A program made the position numbers and the translations under genes. From assembly GCA_000403415.2 (NCBI GenBank), contig KE159701.1, forward strand, positions 1 through 35,576: 35,576 bases of DNA. Reading direction: 5' to 3'. The stretch comes from Firmicutes bacterium M10-2. Lineage in GTDB: Bacteria; Bacillota_I; Bacilli_A; Erysipelotrichales; Erysipelotrichaceae. Below are positions 13,918 to 21,873 of this stretch, in pieces; positions within the stretch are counted from its first letter, which is position 1, and the number at the start of each line of letters is the position of its first letter. The notes below the pieces were generated by a model. That model worked only from the letters and a program-made list of their open reading frames with translations, searched no databases and had not been told where the DNA came from.

Positions 13918-15692
13918 AATACGAGGTGTTGAAAAAGCAGTTCGGATATGATTCTTTTCGGCCCGGTCAAGAAGAAATCATCGATTCTATCCTGGCGGGA
14001 AACGACACATTGGCCATTATGCCTACCGGAGCCGGAAAATCGCTGTGTTATCAAATTCCGGCTCTTTTGCTTCCGGGCATTACGCTCGTCATTTCTCCGC
14101 TCATTTCCTTGATGAAAGATCAGGTCCGTTCATTGAACCAAAACGGGATTCGGGCCGCGTATTTAAACAGCACTCTAAGCCAAGCACAGTATTTTAAAGC
14201 GCTGTCTTTAGCTACTCAAGGAGAGTATAAGATCATTTATGTGGCGCCCGAACGTCTGGAAAGCACTTCGTTCCTTCACTTCGTAAACCGAGCAGAAATT
14301 TCGATGGTTGCGATTGATGAGGCCCATTGTGTGTCGCAATGGGGACAGAACTTTCGCTCAAGCTATTTGAAAATCAAAGATTTTATGGAGAAGAACTCCA
14401 AGAAGTGGCGCTTTTGCGCGTTTACCGCTACAGCAACTAAACAAGTCGAAAAAGATGTGATCAATTTGCTCGGAATGAAAGAGGTGCATTTGGTCAAGAC
14501 CGGATATGATCGAAAAAATCTGATTTTTTCGGTGGAGTATCCGAGCAATGCTTTTCGACGGCTGGTGTCGTTCATTGACCAACGAAAAGGACAAAGCGGA
14601 ATCGTGTACTGTATACGTCGTAAAGACGTGGATGAGTTATGCGAACGTCTGCGCGCTCTTGGGATTGCGGCCGCAAAATATCATGCGGGAATGAGCGATG
14701 AAGAGCGGAATGCGAATCAGGAAGCCTTTATTTTCGACCAAAGCTTGATTATGATCGCGACCAATGCATTCGGAATGGGAATCGATAAGCCGGATATCCG
14801 ATTTGTAGTGCATTATTCCATGCCTTCTTCTTTGGAAAATTATTATCAGGAGGCGGGTCGGGCAGGGCGTGACGGGCAAAGCGCCGAATGCATTTTGTTT
14901 TATAAACCAAAAGATGAGCAGGTCCTTCGATATTTTATCGAAAATCAGGATTTTGAAGGAATCAATGAAGAAGAAAAAAGGGCGCGCATTGCCAAGGATT
15001 GGCGGCGTCTGGAAGCAATGAAAGGCTATGCTCTATGTCAGGAGTGCCTACGTCACTATATCTTGAGGTACTTTGGCGAATCTTCGAAAAAAGATTGCGG
15101 TGCATGTTCCAATTGTATGCATGAATACGAATTAGTCGATATCACAAAAAGCGTGCATACGATCCTTGCGGCTATGAAAAGCTTGCACGAAAAATTCGGA
15201 TCGACCGTTACTTTGCATTTCGTGAAGGGAAGCCGCACCTCTCAAATGGATAAATATCATTTACAGGAGCGGGAGTTTTACGGCAGTTTGAAAGATCACT
15301 CTATGAAACAGCTTCAGGACATATTGCGATATATGTTTCAAGATGGCTTGATCGAGTCAAGCAATGATGCGTATCGTATATTGCATAGTACACCAAAAGG
15401 ACGGGATTTTTTTAAAAGACCGTTTGCTTTGACGATGCGCCAATATAAAAAAGCACAATTCGCGGAGCAGCAGGAAGATGAAGTGTTCGAAAAGCTGCGG
15501 GCATTGCGGTTCGAACTTTCCCGAAAATTTAAAGTTCCTCCTTATGCGATTTTTCCGGATCGGACATTGAGGGAAATGGCGGAAGTCCGCCCAACCGATA
15601 AAAAAGAAATGCTGTCGATCAGCGGTGTCGGAGAAGTCAAATTCAAAAAGTTCGGCCGCTATTTTATTAAAGGATTTCAAGCAAAGATTTAA
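13914..15692 (+). CDS. recQ: ATP-dependent DNA helicase RecQ
   Basis: The 592-residue protein contains helicase motif I (M-P-T-G-A-G-K-S, residues 36-43), the RecQ form of motif II with its aromatic-rich loop (D-E-A-H-C-V-S-Q-W-G), motif VI E-A-G-R-A-G-R-D-G, the zinc-binding cysteines of the RQC region (near residues 372-402), a winged-helix region and a C-terminal HRDC domain (about 515-590). RecQ unwinds duplexes 3' to 5' in recombination and fork repair. The loop residues after S-Q-W-G are Q-N-F-R-S-S-Y rather than the common H-D-F-R-P-E-Y. Translation is coupled to the upstream ABC exporter by a 4-bp overlap, an unusual partner. A shorter B. subtilis-like RecS is less likely because RQC and HRDC are both present. 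Confidence 0.95.
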   Translation: MKYEVLKKQFGYDSFRPGQEEIIDSILAGNDTLAIMPTGAGKSLCYQIPALLLPGITLVISPLISLMKDQVRSLNQNGIRAAYLNSTLSQAQYFKALSLATQGEYKIIYVAPERLESTSFLHFVNRAEISMVAIDEAHCVSQWGQNFRSSYLKIKDFMEKNSKKWRFCAFTATATKQVEKDVINLLGMKEVHLVKTGYDRKNLIFSVEYPSNAFRRLVSFIDQRKGQSGIVYCIRRKDVDELCERLRALGIAAAKYHAGMSDEERNANQEAFIFDQSLIMIATNAFGMGIDKPDIRFVVHYSMPSSLENYYQEAGRAGRDGQSAECILFYKPKDEQVLRYFIENQDFEGINEEEKRARIAKDWRRLEAMKGYALCQECLRHYILRYFGESSKKDCGACSNCMHEYELVDITKSVHTILAAMKSLHEKFGSTVTLHFVKGSRTSQMDKYHLQEREFYGSLKDHSMKQLQDILRYMFQDGLIESSNDAYRILHSTPKGRDFFKRPFALTMRQYKKAQFAEQQEDEVFEKLRALRFELSRKFKVPPYAIFPDRTLREMAEVRPTDKKEMLSISGVGEVKFKKFGRYFIKGFQAKI

Positions 15693-15709
15693 AATGATTT
15701 CTTTGTATG

Positions 15710-15738
15710 TTGATTTGTTTGTATTCCTTTCTTATAAT
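15710..15738 (+). promoter_or_regulatory. Promoter of the ECF S-component gene
   Basis: TTGATT (15710-15715), a 17-bp spacer and a perfect TATAAT (15733-15738). It predicts a transcript start near 15745 and a 5' leader of roughly 105 nt. Confidence 0.65.
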
Positions 15739-15744
15739 GAGTAA

Positions 15745-15850
15745 GACACTCGTGAAAATGTGATCAAATGACACATATTTCAATAAACGATTAAGTCGAC
15801 TTGATTTTTTTATTACATCGCATCCTTTGGAGCGAGAGTAGGAGGTAAAC
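15745..15850 (+). promoter_or_regulatory. Structured 5' leader with candidate attenuator
   Basis: The leader can form ATGTG/CACAT (about 15758-15780) and then ATTAAG-TCGA-CTTGAT followed at once by TTTTTTATT (about 15794-15818), a weak terminator-like hairpin. Downstream, ATCCT near 15828 could pair partly with the AGGA of the ribosome binding site. A leader of this size before an ECF vitamin transporter gene would suit a riboswitch or attenuator, but it matches no class I can name. Confidence 0.3.
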
Positions 15851-16480
15851 ATGAAGAAATCACAAAATTTAAAGAAGATGACATTGTTCGCGCTATTTCT
15901 TGCGATCGAGATGATGTTGCTGATGACACCCTTTGGTTATTTGCGAATCGGACCGATCAGTGCCACATTGATGCACATCCCCGTTATCCTCGGAGCAATC
16001 TTTTTAGGGACCGGATATGGTGCTGCATTAGGACTTGTATTCGGAATTACATCTGTGATCAATGCGACGATGCAGCCGGGAATCACAAGCTTTGTGTTTT
16101 CGCCGTTCGTGACGATCGGAGGAATGAGCGGTAATTTCATGTCCTTGGTCATTGCCATTGTTCCCCGCGTGCTTTTAGGCGTTATTTCCGGCGTGCTCTT
16201 TCAATTGTTTTCCCGAAAGTGGAAAAGTTCGACCAGTGCAATGTTGGCAGCCGGCATTGCGACAGTGTGTCATACCATTATGGTTCTGGGAATGATCGTG
16301 CTTTTCTTCGGTGCAGATTATTCAAGTGCGGTCGGGATTGCTCAAAATGCTCTGATCGGCGTGATGGTCTATACAGTGCTGACCAATGGTGTGATGGAGA
16401 TTATTATCGCATCGCTTTGTGCTATGGCGTTGACAAAAGCCATTCCGGTGTATTCGATTCGTCCTGCGAAAGTTCAGTGA
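15851..16480 (+). CDS. ECF transporter substrate-binding S component
   Basis: The 209-residue protein has six hydrophobic helices. Near the N-terminus it carries the S-component signature A-L-F-L-A-I-E-M-M-L with the small-residue interface in the first helix, then L-R-I-G-P-I-S-A-T-L-M-H-I-P-V-I-L-G-A-I-F-L-G. The I-G-P-I-x-A-T-x-M-H-I-P motif is, from memory, typical of the pantothenate-like and related COG4684 group, but the ligand should be treated as unknown. S components bind a vitamin and dock onto a shared EcfA-EcfA'-EcfT module, which is not in this window. AGGAGG lies 6 nt before the ATG. Confidence 0.8.
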   Translation: MKKSQNLKKMTLFALFLAIEMMLLMTPFGYLRIGPISATLMHIPVILGAIFLGTGYGAALGLVFGITSVINATMQPGITSFVFSPFVTIGGMSGNFMSLVIAIVPRVLLGVISGVLFQLFSRKWKSSTSAMLAAGIATVCHTIMVLGMIVLFFGADYSSAVGIAQNALIGVMVYTVLTNGVMEIIIASLCAMALTKAIPVYSIRPAKVQ

Positions 16481-16483
16481 TCT

Positions 16484-16512
16484 AAACGATGAGAAATTTG
16501 TTCTCATCGTTT
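16484..16512 (+). repeat. Terminator-type hairpin, left copy of a 29-bp direct repeat
   Basis: AAACGATGAGAA and TTCTCATCGTTT form a 12-bp stem with a 5-nt loop 3 bp after the ECF gene stop codon. The same 29 bp recur at 16704-16732. Unlike the right copy, this one lacks a following T run because the MITE begins immediately. Confidence 0.85.
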
Positions 16513-16703
16513 CAGAGTGTTGACAAACTACCTATTTTGAAAAAATTAAATTTCAATAAAATAAAAGTGGGTAAAAAGGTCTAAAAAAAGAGTAATATTA
16601 GGTACTTAAATACCTCAAATTGCTCTTTTTTTATTCATTTGTGGGAGAAAAATAAAAAGCTGTGACAAAGCCGATTTGAAAAATCGACTTTGTCAACAGC
16701 CTG
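16513..16703. mobile_element. 191-bp MITE-like element inserted in a terminator
   Basis: The element has imperfect terminal inverted repeats (CAGAGTGTTGACAAACTAC at the left; CAGGCTGTTGACAAAGTC read inward from the right) and no open reading frame. It is flanked by identical 29-bp hairpins that look like a target-site duplication. Internally it carries an AT-rich bidirectional terminator hairpin (16583-16632) and a subterminal hairpin (16659-16699). The tips resemble IS1182-type ends, so it may be mobilised by an IS1182-like transposase elsewhere in the genome (inference). This accounts for the 324-bp gap between the flanking genes. Confidence 0.7.
16583..16632. terminator. Bidirectional terminator inside the MITE
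   Basis: AAAAAAAGAG...GGTA pairs with TACC...CTCTTTTTTT, a stem with a few internal mismatches. It is U-rich on both strands. It can replace the termination function lost from the left hairpin copy. Confidence 0.65.
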
Positions 16704-16737
16704 AAACGATGAGAAATTTGTTCTCATCGTTTTTTTG
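16704..16737 (+). terminator. Terminator hairpin, right copy (presumed ancestral T tract)
   Basis: The 29-bp hairpin identical to 16484-16512 is followed by a T tract that runs into the -35 box of the next gene. The ECF gene would have ended here before the MITE insertion. Confidence 0.7.
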
Positions 16738-16764
16738 ACATCTGCTTTTAAATGGTGATAAGAT
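16735..16764 (+). promoter_or_regulatory. Promoter of the femX-like gene
   Basis: Consensus TTGACA (16735-16740), an 18-bp spacer and TAAGAT (16759-16764). The -35 overlaps the terminator T tract. The ribosome binding site AAGGAGA lies at about 16790-16796. Confidence 0.65.
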
Positions 16765-16804
16765 ACAGTGTAAACGTCTAAGAAGATATAAGGAGAATGT
16801 GCTT

Positions 16805-18028
16805 ATGCATTTTAGTATAAACGTACCTGAAAAAGAATTTGATGAATTTGCGAGTCATCATGAATACTGCAATTTGCTGCAAAGCGCGAAATGGCGCGAA
16901 GTCAAAAATAATTGGGATTCTTTGCTGACCGGAGTTTATGATGACAACAATCAACTGATGATGGTCGGCTTAGTGCTGATAAAAAAACTGCCACTTGGAT
17001 TGAGCTTGTTCTATATACCTAGAGGACCGGTTTGCGATTTTTCAGATAAAGAACTGGTGAGTTTCTACTTTAAGGAATTGAGAAAGCTGGCACGCAAATA
17101 CCGTGCTGTGTTGATTAAGTTCGATCCTTCCTCTTATTATCATCGATATCAGCTTTCCAAAGGGGAAGATGAAACCGATATGAATAAGCTGCAGGGGCTT
17201 TTTGATCTCGATTCAGCCGATTATTTGGGACGTACCACGGATATGTATGCTACGGCTCAGCCACGATTCCACATGGGTGTCGAATATACACCGACATGGA
17301 AAAAGGATCTGCCAAGAGTTTGTCTGAAATCCCAGCGTGCGGCAATCCGCAAAGGATGTCAGATCGAAATTTTAAGCGGAGATCAAATCGATACACCGAA
17401 AGGGAAAGAATTGATGGACCGGTTTGCGTTTTTGATGAACGAAACCGGTGATCGAAAAGGGATTCATTTGCGGGACGAATCCTATTTTGAAAAAATGTGC
17501 CATGTGTACAAAGATCATTGTCATATTTTCTTCGTTAAGGTTGATGTGAGCAAGATGCGTTTTGATCTTCAAAAGAGATTGGATGAACTGAATGCGCAGC
17601 TTGAAACGAGCAAGAGTCCGCGCAAGCTAAAACAGGAAATCGATACAGTGAGCAAGGATCTGGACGAATTCAAAAAACTGGAAGAAAAATATCATGGTGT
17701 TCAATACATTGCCGGATGTCTTCAAATCGAGTTCGGTAAGTATGTCGAACTGATTTATGCGGGAATGAATGAGGACTTCCGTAAGTTCCATCCGTATTAT
17801 CATTTATATTTAAGTGAATTCGAATGGTGCTTCGATCATGGTTATCCTTACGCGACCCTTGGCGGCGTTGAAGGAACGTTAGAGGGTCCGTTGGCAAACT
17901 TTAAAAAACAATTCGATCCGATCGTCACTGAATTTGTCGGAGAATTCGACATGAAAACATTTCCGGTTGTATCAAAGCTTGCGATCGCAAAATATCGTCA
18001 GCTCCGCCAGGCTCAACACGATGAATAA
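16805..18028 (+). CDS. FemAB/MurM-type peptidoglycan aminoacyltransferase
   Basis: The 407-residue protein matches the Fem family, which uses aminoacyl-tRNA to add the interpeptide bridge residues to lipid II at the inner membrane face. Visible features are two GNAT-like halves, the segment L-Q-S-A-K-W-R-E-V-K-N-N-W near residue 29, the L-F-Y-I-P-R-G-P-V stretch, W-K-K-D-L-P-R-V-C-L-K-S-Q-R-A-A-I-R-K-G (typical of the substrate site) and a helical coiled-coil arm at about residues 248-298. The C-terminal half contains Y-A-G-M-N-E-D-F and G-G-V-E-G. ATG at 16805 fits the AAGGAGA site; a GTG two codons earlier is less well spaced. The amino acid added cannot be inferred. Confidence 0.9.
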   Translation: MHFSINVPEKEFDEFASHHEYCNLLQSAKWREVKNNWDSLLTGVYDDNNQLMMVGLVLIKKLPLGLSLFYIPRGPVCDFSDKELVSFYFKELRKLARKYRAVLIKFDPSSYYHRYQLSKGEDETDMNKLQGLFDLDSADYLGRTTDMYATAQPRFHMGVEYTPTWKKDLPRVCLKSQRAAIRKGCQIEILSGDQIDTPKGKELMDRFAFLMNETGDRKGIHLRDESYFEKMCHVYKDHCHIFFVKVDVSKMRFDLQKRLDELNAQLETSKSPRKLKQEIDTVSKDLDEFKKLEEKYHGVQYIAGCLQIEFGKYVELIYAGMNEDFRKFHPYYHLYLSEFEWCFDHGYPYATLGGVEGTLEGPLANFKKQFDPIVTEFVGEFDMKTFPVVSKLAIAKYRQLRQAQHDE

Positions 18029-18034
18029 AACAAA

Positions 18035-18065
18035 GAGGTTGTATTGATATACAGCCTTTTTTTTG
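18035..18065 (+). terminator. Terminator of the femX-like gene
   Basis: GGTTGTAT (18037-18044) pairs with ATACAGCC (18049-18056) around TGAT and is followed by eight T residues. The IS30 element starts about 10 bp beyond it. Confidence 0.85.
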
Positions 18066-18074
18066 TTCTTGGAT

Positions 18075-19161
18075 TGTCAAATTAAGTGCAACGTTTCCGA
18101 ATAATACACTTCATATGGTGTTTTGTAGCCTAAACATTTTCTAGGCCGTTTGTTCAGTTCATCTACTTTTTCTTGGATGTATTCTTCCGGTATATCGGTG
18201 AGATCTTTTCCTTTCGGAAAGTATTCTCTCAAAAGACCGTTTGTATTTTCGTTTGTTCCTCTATCCCATGGATGTCGTGGAAGCGGAAAATAAAATTGGA
18301 CTTGATTCAGTTCTTCTGTTATATCCGGATGCGCAGTAAACTCTTTTCCTCGATCCGGGGTAATCGTGCAGAGTGGCTCCTCCTTTAGAAGTTGAATGGT
18401 CGCTTCTTTTACCAGAGCGCTTTTCTTCTTGGCTATCTTCATGCATTTTAGAAATCTGCTCTTTCTATCGACATATGTCACAAGACAGGCTTTTCCAGTC
18501 GCTCCGGCGACTGTATCTCCCTCCCAATCGCCAAGTTGTGAGCGATTATTGGCTTCTTCAGGACGATCTTTTAATTCATTGCTGATCTGGATCTTTCCTC
18601 GTTTTTCGATATAGTCCTTCCTATGCCTTGATTTTCCTCTATGCCTTAGCTTTCGAATAGCTCCTCGATTGCCATGAGAGAGATTCTTTTCATCAAACAT
18701 ACCGGCATAGATCGCTCTATAGATCGTATTGTGACTGATCGACCAATCCGCTTTTTCATACTCTAATCTTCCAGAGATCTCTTCAGGAGACCATCGATGA
18801 TTCAAGAAACAGTTACGTACCCATTCATAGCGAACAGGGTCATTCAATATTTTCTTTCTTCCACAATGTGTTCGTCTTTTCGAATACTTTGATTGGGCCA
18901 TCGAAGGACTGTACTTGCCTTGGGAAGCATTCCTTTTCAATTCTCTGGAAATCGTTGATTTATTTCGGTGGAGTATTTTCGCGATCTTACAGATTGAGAA
19001 GCCTAAGAATGAATATTTTAGTATCTCTTCTCGCTCTTCTATAGTAAGATGAGTGTAGTGGTTCATAGATATGCCCTCCTGATTCATTTGGTTTGGTCAC
19101 CATTAGTGTATCATGGGTGCTTCTATGTTCCACTTTTTTTAGTGTTGCACTTAAAGTGTAA
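18075..19161 (-). mobile_element. IS30-family insertion sequence
   Basis: A single transposase gene is bounded by inverted repeats: TTAAGTGCAAC (18082-18092) and GTTGCACTTAA (19144-19154), an 11-bp perfect core that extends imperfectly outward by several bases. Length (about 1.09 kb) and layout suit IS30. The exact tips and a 2-3 bp target duplication cannot be fixed by eye. It occupies the gap between the femX terminator and the pst operon and reads away from pst. Confidence 0.85.
18077..19066 (-). CDS. IS30-family transposase
   Basis: The 329-residue protein starts M-N-H-Y-T-H-L-T-I-E-E-R-E, the usual opening of IS30 transposases. Two N-terminal helix-turn-helix regions (near residues 20-45, S-I-C-K-I-A-K-I-L-H-R-N-K-S-T-I-S-R-E-L-K-R) bind the terminal repeats. 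The catalytic DDE triad is visible as D in L-G-D-W-E-G-D-T-V, D in V-T-Y-V-D-R-K-S-R, and E in N-T-N-G-L-L-R-E-Y-F-P-K-G. ATG at 19066 is chosen because AGGAGG is 8 nt upstream; an in-frame ATG at 19087 precedes that site. The frame is intact, so it is probably active. The stop codon lies in the left inverted repeat. Confidence 0.95.
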   Translation of the reverse strand: MNHYTHLTIEEREEILKYSFLGFSICKIAKILHRNKSTISRELKRNASQGKYSPSMAQSKYSKRRTHCGRKKILNDPVRYEWVRNCFLNHRWSPEEISGRLEYEKADWSISHNTIYRAIYAGMFDEKNLSHGNRGAIRKLRHRGKSRHRKDYIEKRGKIQISNELKDRPEEANNRSQLGDWEGDTVAGATGKACLVTYVDRKSRFLKCMKIAKKKSALVKEATIQLLKEEPLCTITPDRGKEFTAHPDITEELNQVQFYFPLPRHPWDRGTNENTNGLLREYFPKGKDLTDIPEEYIQEKVDELNKRPRKCLGYKTPYEVYYSETLHLI

Positions 19162-19288
19162 ATTCAGGTTGGAAAAATTATTTTCAAAGTAAAGTCTTTG
19201 TTAAGAAAAGCGTTTTACATTTAACTTAGCTGCTATTTTGAATTAACGCACTCATTGCTACAATTTGGATGAAAAGGAATGGTGAACT
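19162..19288 (+). promoter_or_regulatory. pst operon upstream region
   Basis: The 127 bp between the IS30 end and pstS contains TTGTTAAG, TTTTACA and TTTAACTT (19198-19228), which resemble the direct TT-A-ACA half-sites of PhoP/PhoB boxes, and a TACAAT (19258-19263) that could be a -10. The -35 (TTGAAT, 15 bp away) has short spacing, as at activator-dependent promoters. This reading is tentative. Confidence 0.35.
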
Positions 19289-20137
19289 ATGAGACACAAA
19301 TTTTTGAAAAGTCTTTCACTAGTGACATTGTTGTTGGCAGGGTGCGGTAATCTTTCGGCCAGAACAACACAGGAATTTTCTGACCACGATCCGATCCACG
19401 CAATCACAAGAGAAAACGGATCCGGAACCCGGACTGCTTTTATGGAATTGTTCGGATTGGATGAGATTAACCCGAACATAATGGTGACGAATGCCACTTC
19501 GGTCGTAATGACAAGTGTAGCCCAAGATGTGGATGCGATCGGATATTCTTCTTTAGGATCATTGAATGATGAAGTCAAAGCGTTAAAAATCGACGGTGTT
19601 GACGCAAGTACGGAAACGATCAAATCCGGGCAGTACACGATGGCTCGTCCATTTAATATTGCATATAAAGAAAAAGACCTTTCAAAACTCGGACAAGCAT
19701 ATATCAATTTTCTGCAAAGCAGTCAAGCCGCGAAAATCATTGAAGAAAACGGTTATGTAGCAAACGGAACAGGAAAAGATTATTTTCCAAGCAAACTGTC
19801 CGGAAAGTTAATGATTTCAGGATCCAGCTCGGTTGCTCCGATCATGGAAAAACTGAAAGAAGAGTTTGAAAAGTTAGAACCGGATACTCAAGTTATTGTG
19901 CAGCAGTCTGACTCTTCAAGTGGAATGAACGATGTGATCGACGGAACATCCGATATCGGAATCGCTTCCAGAGAGCTCAAAGAGTCTGAACTGGAAAAAG
20001 GATTGACAGCGTTTGCGTTTGCCAAAGACGGAATTGTAATGATCGTCAATATGCAAAATCCAAATGATACGATCTCAAAAGATGAAGTAAAGAAGATTTA
20101 TGAAAAAAGCGATTTAACATGGAGCGTATTGGAGTAA
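19289..20137 (+). CDS. pstS: Phosphate-binding lipoprotein PstS, with halves in permuted order
   Basis: The 282-residue protein begins with a lipoprotein signal (L-L-L-A-G-C, lipid-modified Cys19), so it is anchored outside the membrane and delivers phosphate to PstCA. Phosphate-site motifs are present but the order is unusual. R-E-N-G-S-G-T-R-T-A-F (near 41), A-I-G-Y-S-S-L-G and V-A-N-G, which belong to the second half of classical PstS, come first. S-G-S-S-S-V-A-P-I-M (near 176), S-S-S-G-M-N-D-V-I-D-G-T-S-D-I-G-I-A-S-R, and F-A-K-D-G-I-V-M-I-V-N, which belong to the first half, come last. The protein ends at W-S-V-L-E, where classical PstS would continue. It heads the operon with pstC 4 bp downstream. 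Confidence 0.9.
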   Translation: MRHKFLKSLSLVTLLLAGCGNLSARTTQEFSDHDPIHAITRENGSGTRTAFMELFGLDEINPNIMVTNATSVVMTSVAQDVDAIGYSSLGSLNDEVKALKIDGVDASTETIKSGQYTMARPFNIAYKEKDLSKLGQAYINFLQSSQAAKIIEENGYVANGTGKDYFPSKLSGKLMISGSSSVAPIMEKLKEEFEKLEPDTQVIVQQSDSSSGMNDVIDGTSDIGIASRELKESELEKGLTAFAFAKDGIVMIVNMQNPNDTISKDEVKKIYEKSDLTWSVLE

Positions 20138-20141
20138 TCAA

Positions 20142-20999
20142 ATGAATAACACGTTAAAAGAAAATATGGCCCGATCCATCTTTATGATGGCAGCGGCTCT
20201 ATCGATCGTAGCTGTATTGATAATTTGTATTTTTATTTTCAGCAATGGTGTTCCTGCCATTAAAGAAGTCGGCCTCTTTCACTTTCTGTTTGGAATCAGC
20301 TGGGATCCGGAACATGGATTGTACGGTATCTTTCCGATGATCATCGGTACGCTGGTCGTTACGGCCGGCGCTCTGGTTTTCGGCGTTCCTTTAGGTATAT
20401 TATGTGCAGTTTTCCTTGTTTTCTATTGCCCGAAAAAACTACGTCCTAAAGTAAACGTCATTGTGAATATGATGGCAGGCATTCCGTCAGTCGTTTACGG
20501 TTTTTTCGGACTGGTCGTTCTTGTCCCGTTTATCCAAACGATGACACGTACCAATGGAATGGGGGTATTGAGTGCATCCATTTTATTGGCGGTCATGATC
20601 TTGCCGACGATCATTTCTGTTTCTCAGACTGCATTATCAAGCGTTGATAAGTCATATTACGAAGGAGCCCGCGCACTGGGGGCAAGCCATGATCGAACGG
20701 TTTTCAAGGTTATGCTTCCGGCTGCGAAAAGCGGGATCTTGTGCGCCGTGATTTTAGGGTTAGGACGTGCTGTCGGAGAAACGATGGCCGTCATGATGGT
20801 GGCCGGAAATCAGGCAATCATCCCTTTCGGAATTTTCAGCGGAACAAGAACATTAACAAGCCATATCGCCATGGAAATGGGGTATGCGACCGATCTTCAT
20901 CGGCAGGCATTGATTGCTACAGCTGTCGTCTTATTTGGCTTTATATTGATCATGAACGGAATCATGACTCTTGTGAAAAGGAGAATGTGCCATGAATAA
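20142..20999 (+). CDS. pstC: Phosphate ABC transporter permease PstC
   Basis: The 285-residue membrane protein has six helices and the permease EAA loop (Y-Y-E-G-A-R-A-L-G-A-S-H-D-R-T, near 180) that contacts PstB. N-terminal features such as W-D-P-E-H-G-L-Y-G-I-F-P-M-I-I-G-T-L and A-G-I-P-S-V-V-Y-G-F-F-G are diagnostic of PstC. Together with PstA it forms the channel for phosphate. It begins 4 bp after pstS and overlaps pstA by 8 bp. Confidence 0.96.
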   Translation: MNNTLKENMARSIFMMAAALSIVAVLIICIFIFSNGVPAIKEVGLFHFLFGISWDPEHGLYGIFPMIIGTLVVTAGALVFGVPLGILCAVFLVFYCPKKLRPKVNVIVNMMAGIPSVVYGFFGLVVLVPFIQTMTRTNGMGVLSASILLAVMILPTIISVSQTALSSVDKSYYEGARALGASHDRTVFKVMLPAAKSGILCAVILGLGRAVGETMAVMMVAGNQAIIPFGIFSGTRTLTSHIAMEMGYATDLHRQALIATAVVLFGFILIMNGIMTLVKRRMCHE

Positions 21000-21873
21000 A
21001 GAGATCCATATACAAAAAACAGTAGAAATCGCAAAGAAGAAAAAGAAGAAGTCAACGCATTCAATCGCATCGGTCCTGGTGTGGGCCAGTGCACTGCTGG
21101 TCGTGGCCGTGGGAATCGGGATCGTCATATACATCATGATCCAAGGCGTTCCTTACTTAAATTCTTCTTTGTTTGAATGGAATTATTCTTCCGAGAACGT
21201 ATCGATGCTTCCTGCTTTGATCAATACGATATTCATGCTGATTTTGTCTTTGCTGATCGCTTTGCCAATCGGAATTGCCGGATCGATCTATTTGGTCGAA
21301 TATGCAAAAAAGAGCAATCCGTTTATTCGCATCGTGAATTTGATGATTGATACGCTTTCGGGCATCCCGTCAATCGTTTACGGACTATTCGGTTCTTTAT
21401 TTTTCGTAAAGTTTTTCGGGATGGGACTCTCTTTGCTTTCCGGTGCTTTGACGCTTTCGATCATGATCTTGCCCATCATCATGAATACGACCCAAGAAGC
21501 ACTTCGCGAGGTCCCGATGAGTATGCGGGAAGGAAGTTACGGACTCGGGGCCGGAAAACTTCACACTATTCTTCATGTTGTGCTGCCAAGCTCTCTTGGA
21601 GGAATCATATCCGGAGCGATTCTTGCGGCAGGAAGGATTTTCGGAGAATCGGCCGCATTGATTTTTACGGCCGGAACGTTAGCGGCTGTTTCAGGCAATA
21701 TCATGGATCCGGCAAGAACGATGGCCGTTCACTTGTATGCTCTTTCTCAGGAAGGATTATACATTCATGAAACGTACGCAAGCTCTGCCGTTTTGATTAT
21801 TGTGGTTTTGATCATGAACGGTTTGGCCGGATTGATTAAAAAATGTTCGGAAAGGAATACAATACATGGATAA
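20992..21873 (+). CDS. pstA: Phosphate ABC transporter permease PstA
   Basis: The 293-residue partner permease carries [13 protein letters not shown] and the EAA-type loop [17 protein letters not shown]. The N-terminal 20 residues are very lysine-rich (K-K-K-K-K-K-S) before the first helix, placing them in the cytoplasm. It overlaps pstC and pstB by 8 bp each, indicating coupled translation of the three membrane-complex genes. Confidence 0.96.
   Translation: MNKEIHIQKTVEIAKKKKKKSTHSIASVLVWASALLVVAVGIGIVIYIMIQGVPYLNSSLFEWNYSSENVSMLPALINTIFMLILSLLIALPIGIAGSIYLVEYAKKSNPFIRIVNLMIDTLSGIPSIVYGLFGSLFFVKFFGMGLSLLSGALTLSIMILPIIMNTTQEALREVPMSMREGSYGLGAGKLHTILHVVLPSSLGGIISGAILAAGRIFGESAALIFTAGTLAAVSGNIMDPARTMAVHLYALSQEGLYIHETYASSAVLIIVVLIMNGLAGLIKKCSERNTIHG

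Noticed and set aside
16484-16732. Paired 29-bp repeats as phage attachment or integron sites
   Set aside because: No integrase or phage gene is nearby and the repeats are simple terminator-like hairpins flanking an element with its own inverted ends.
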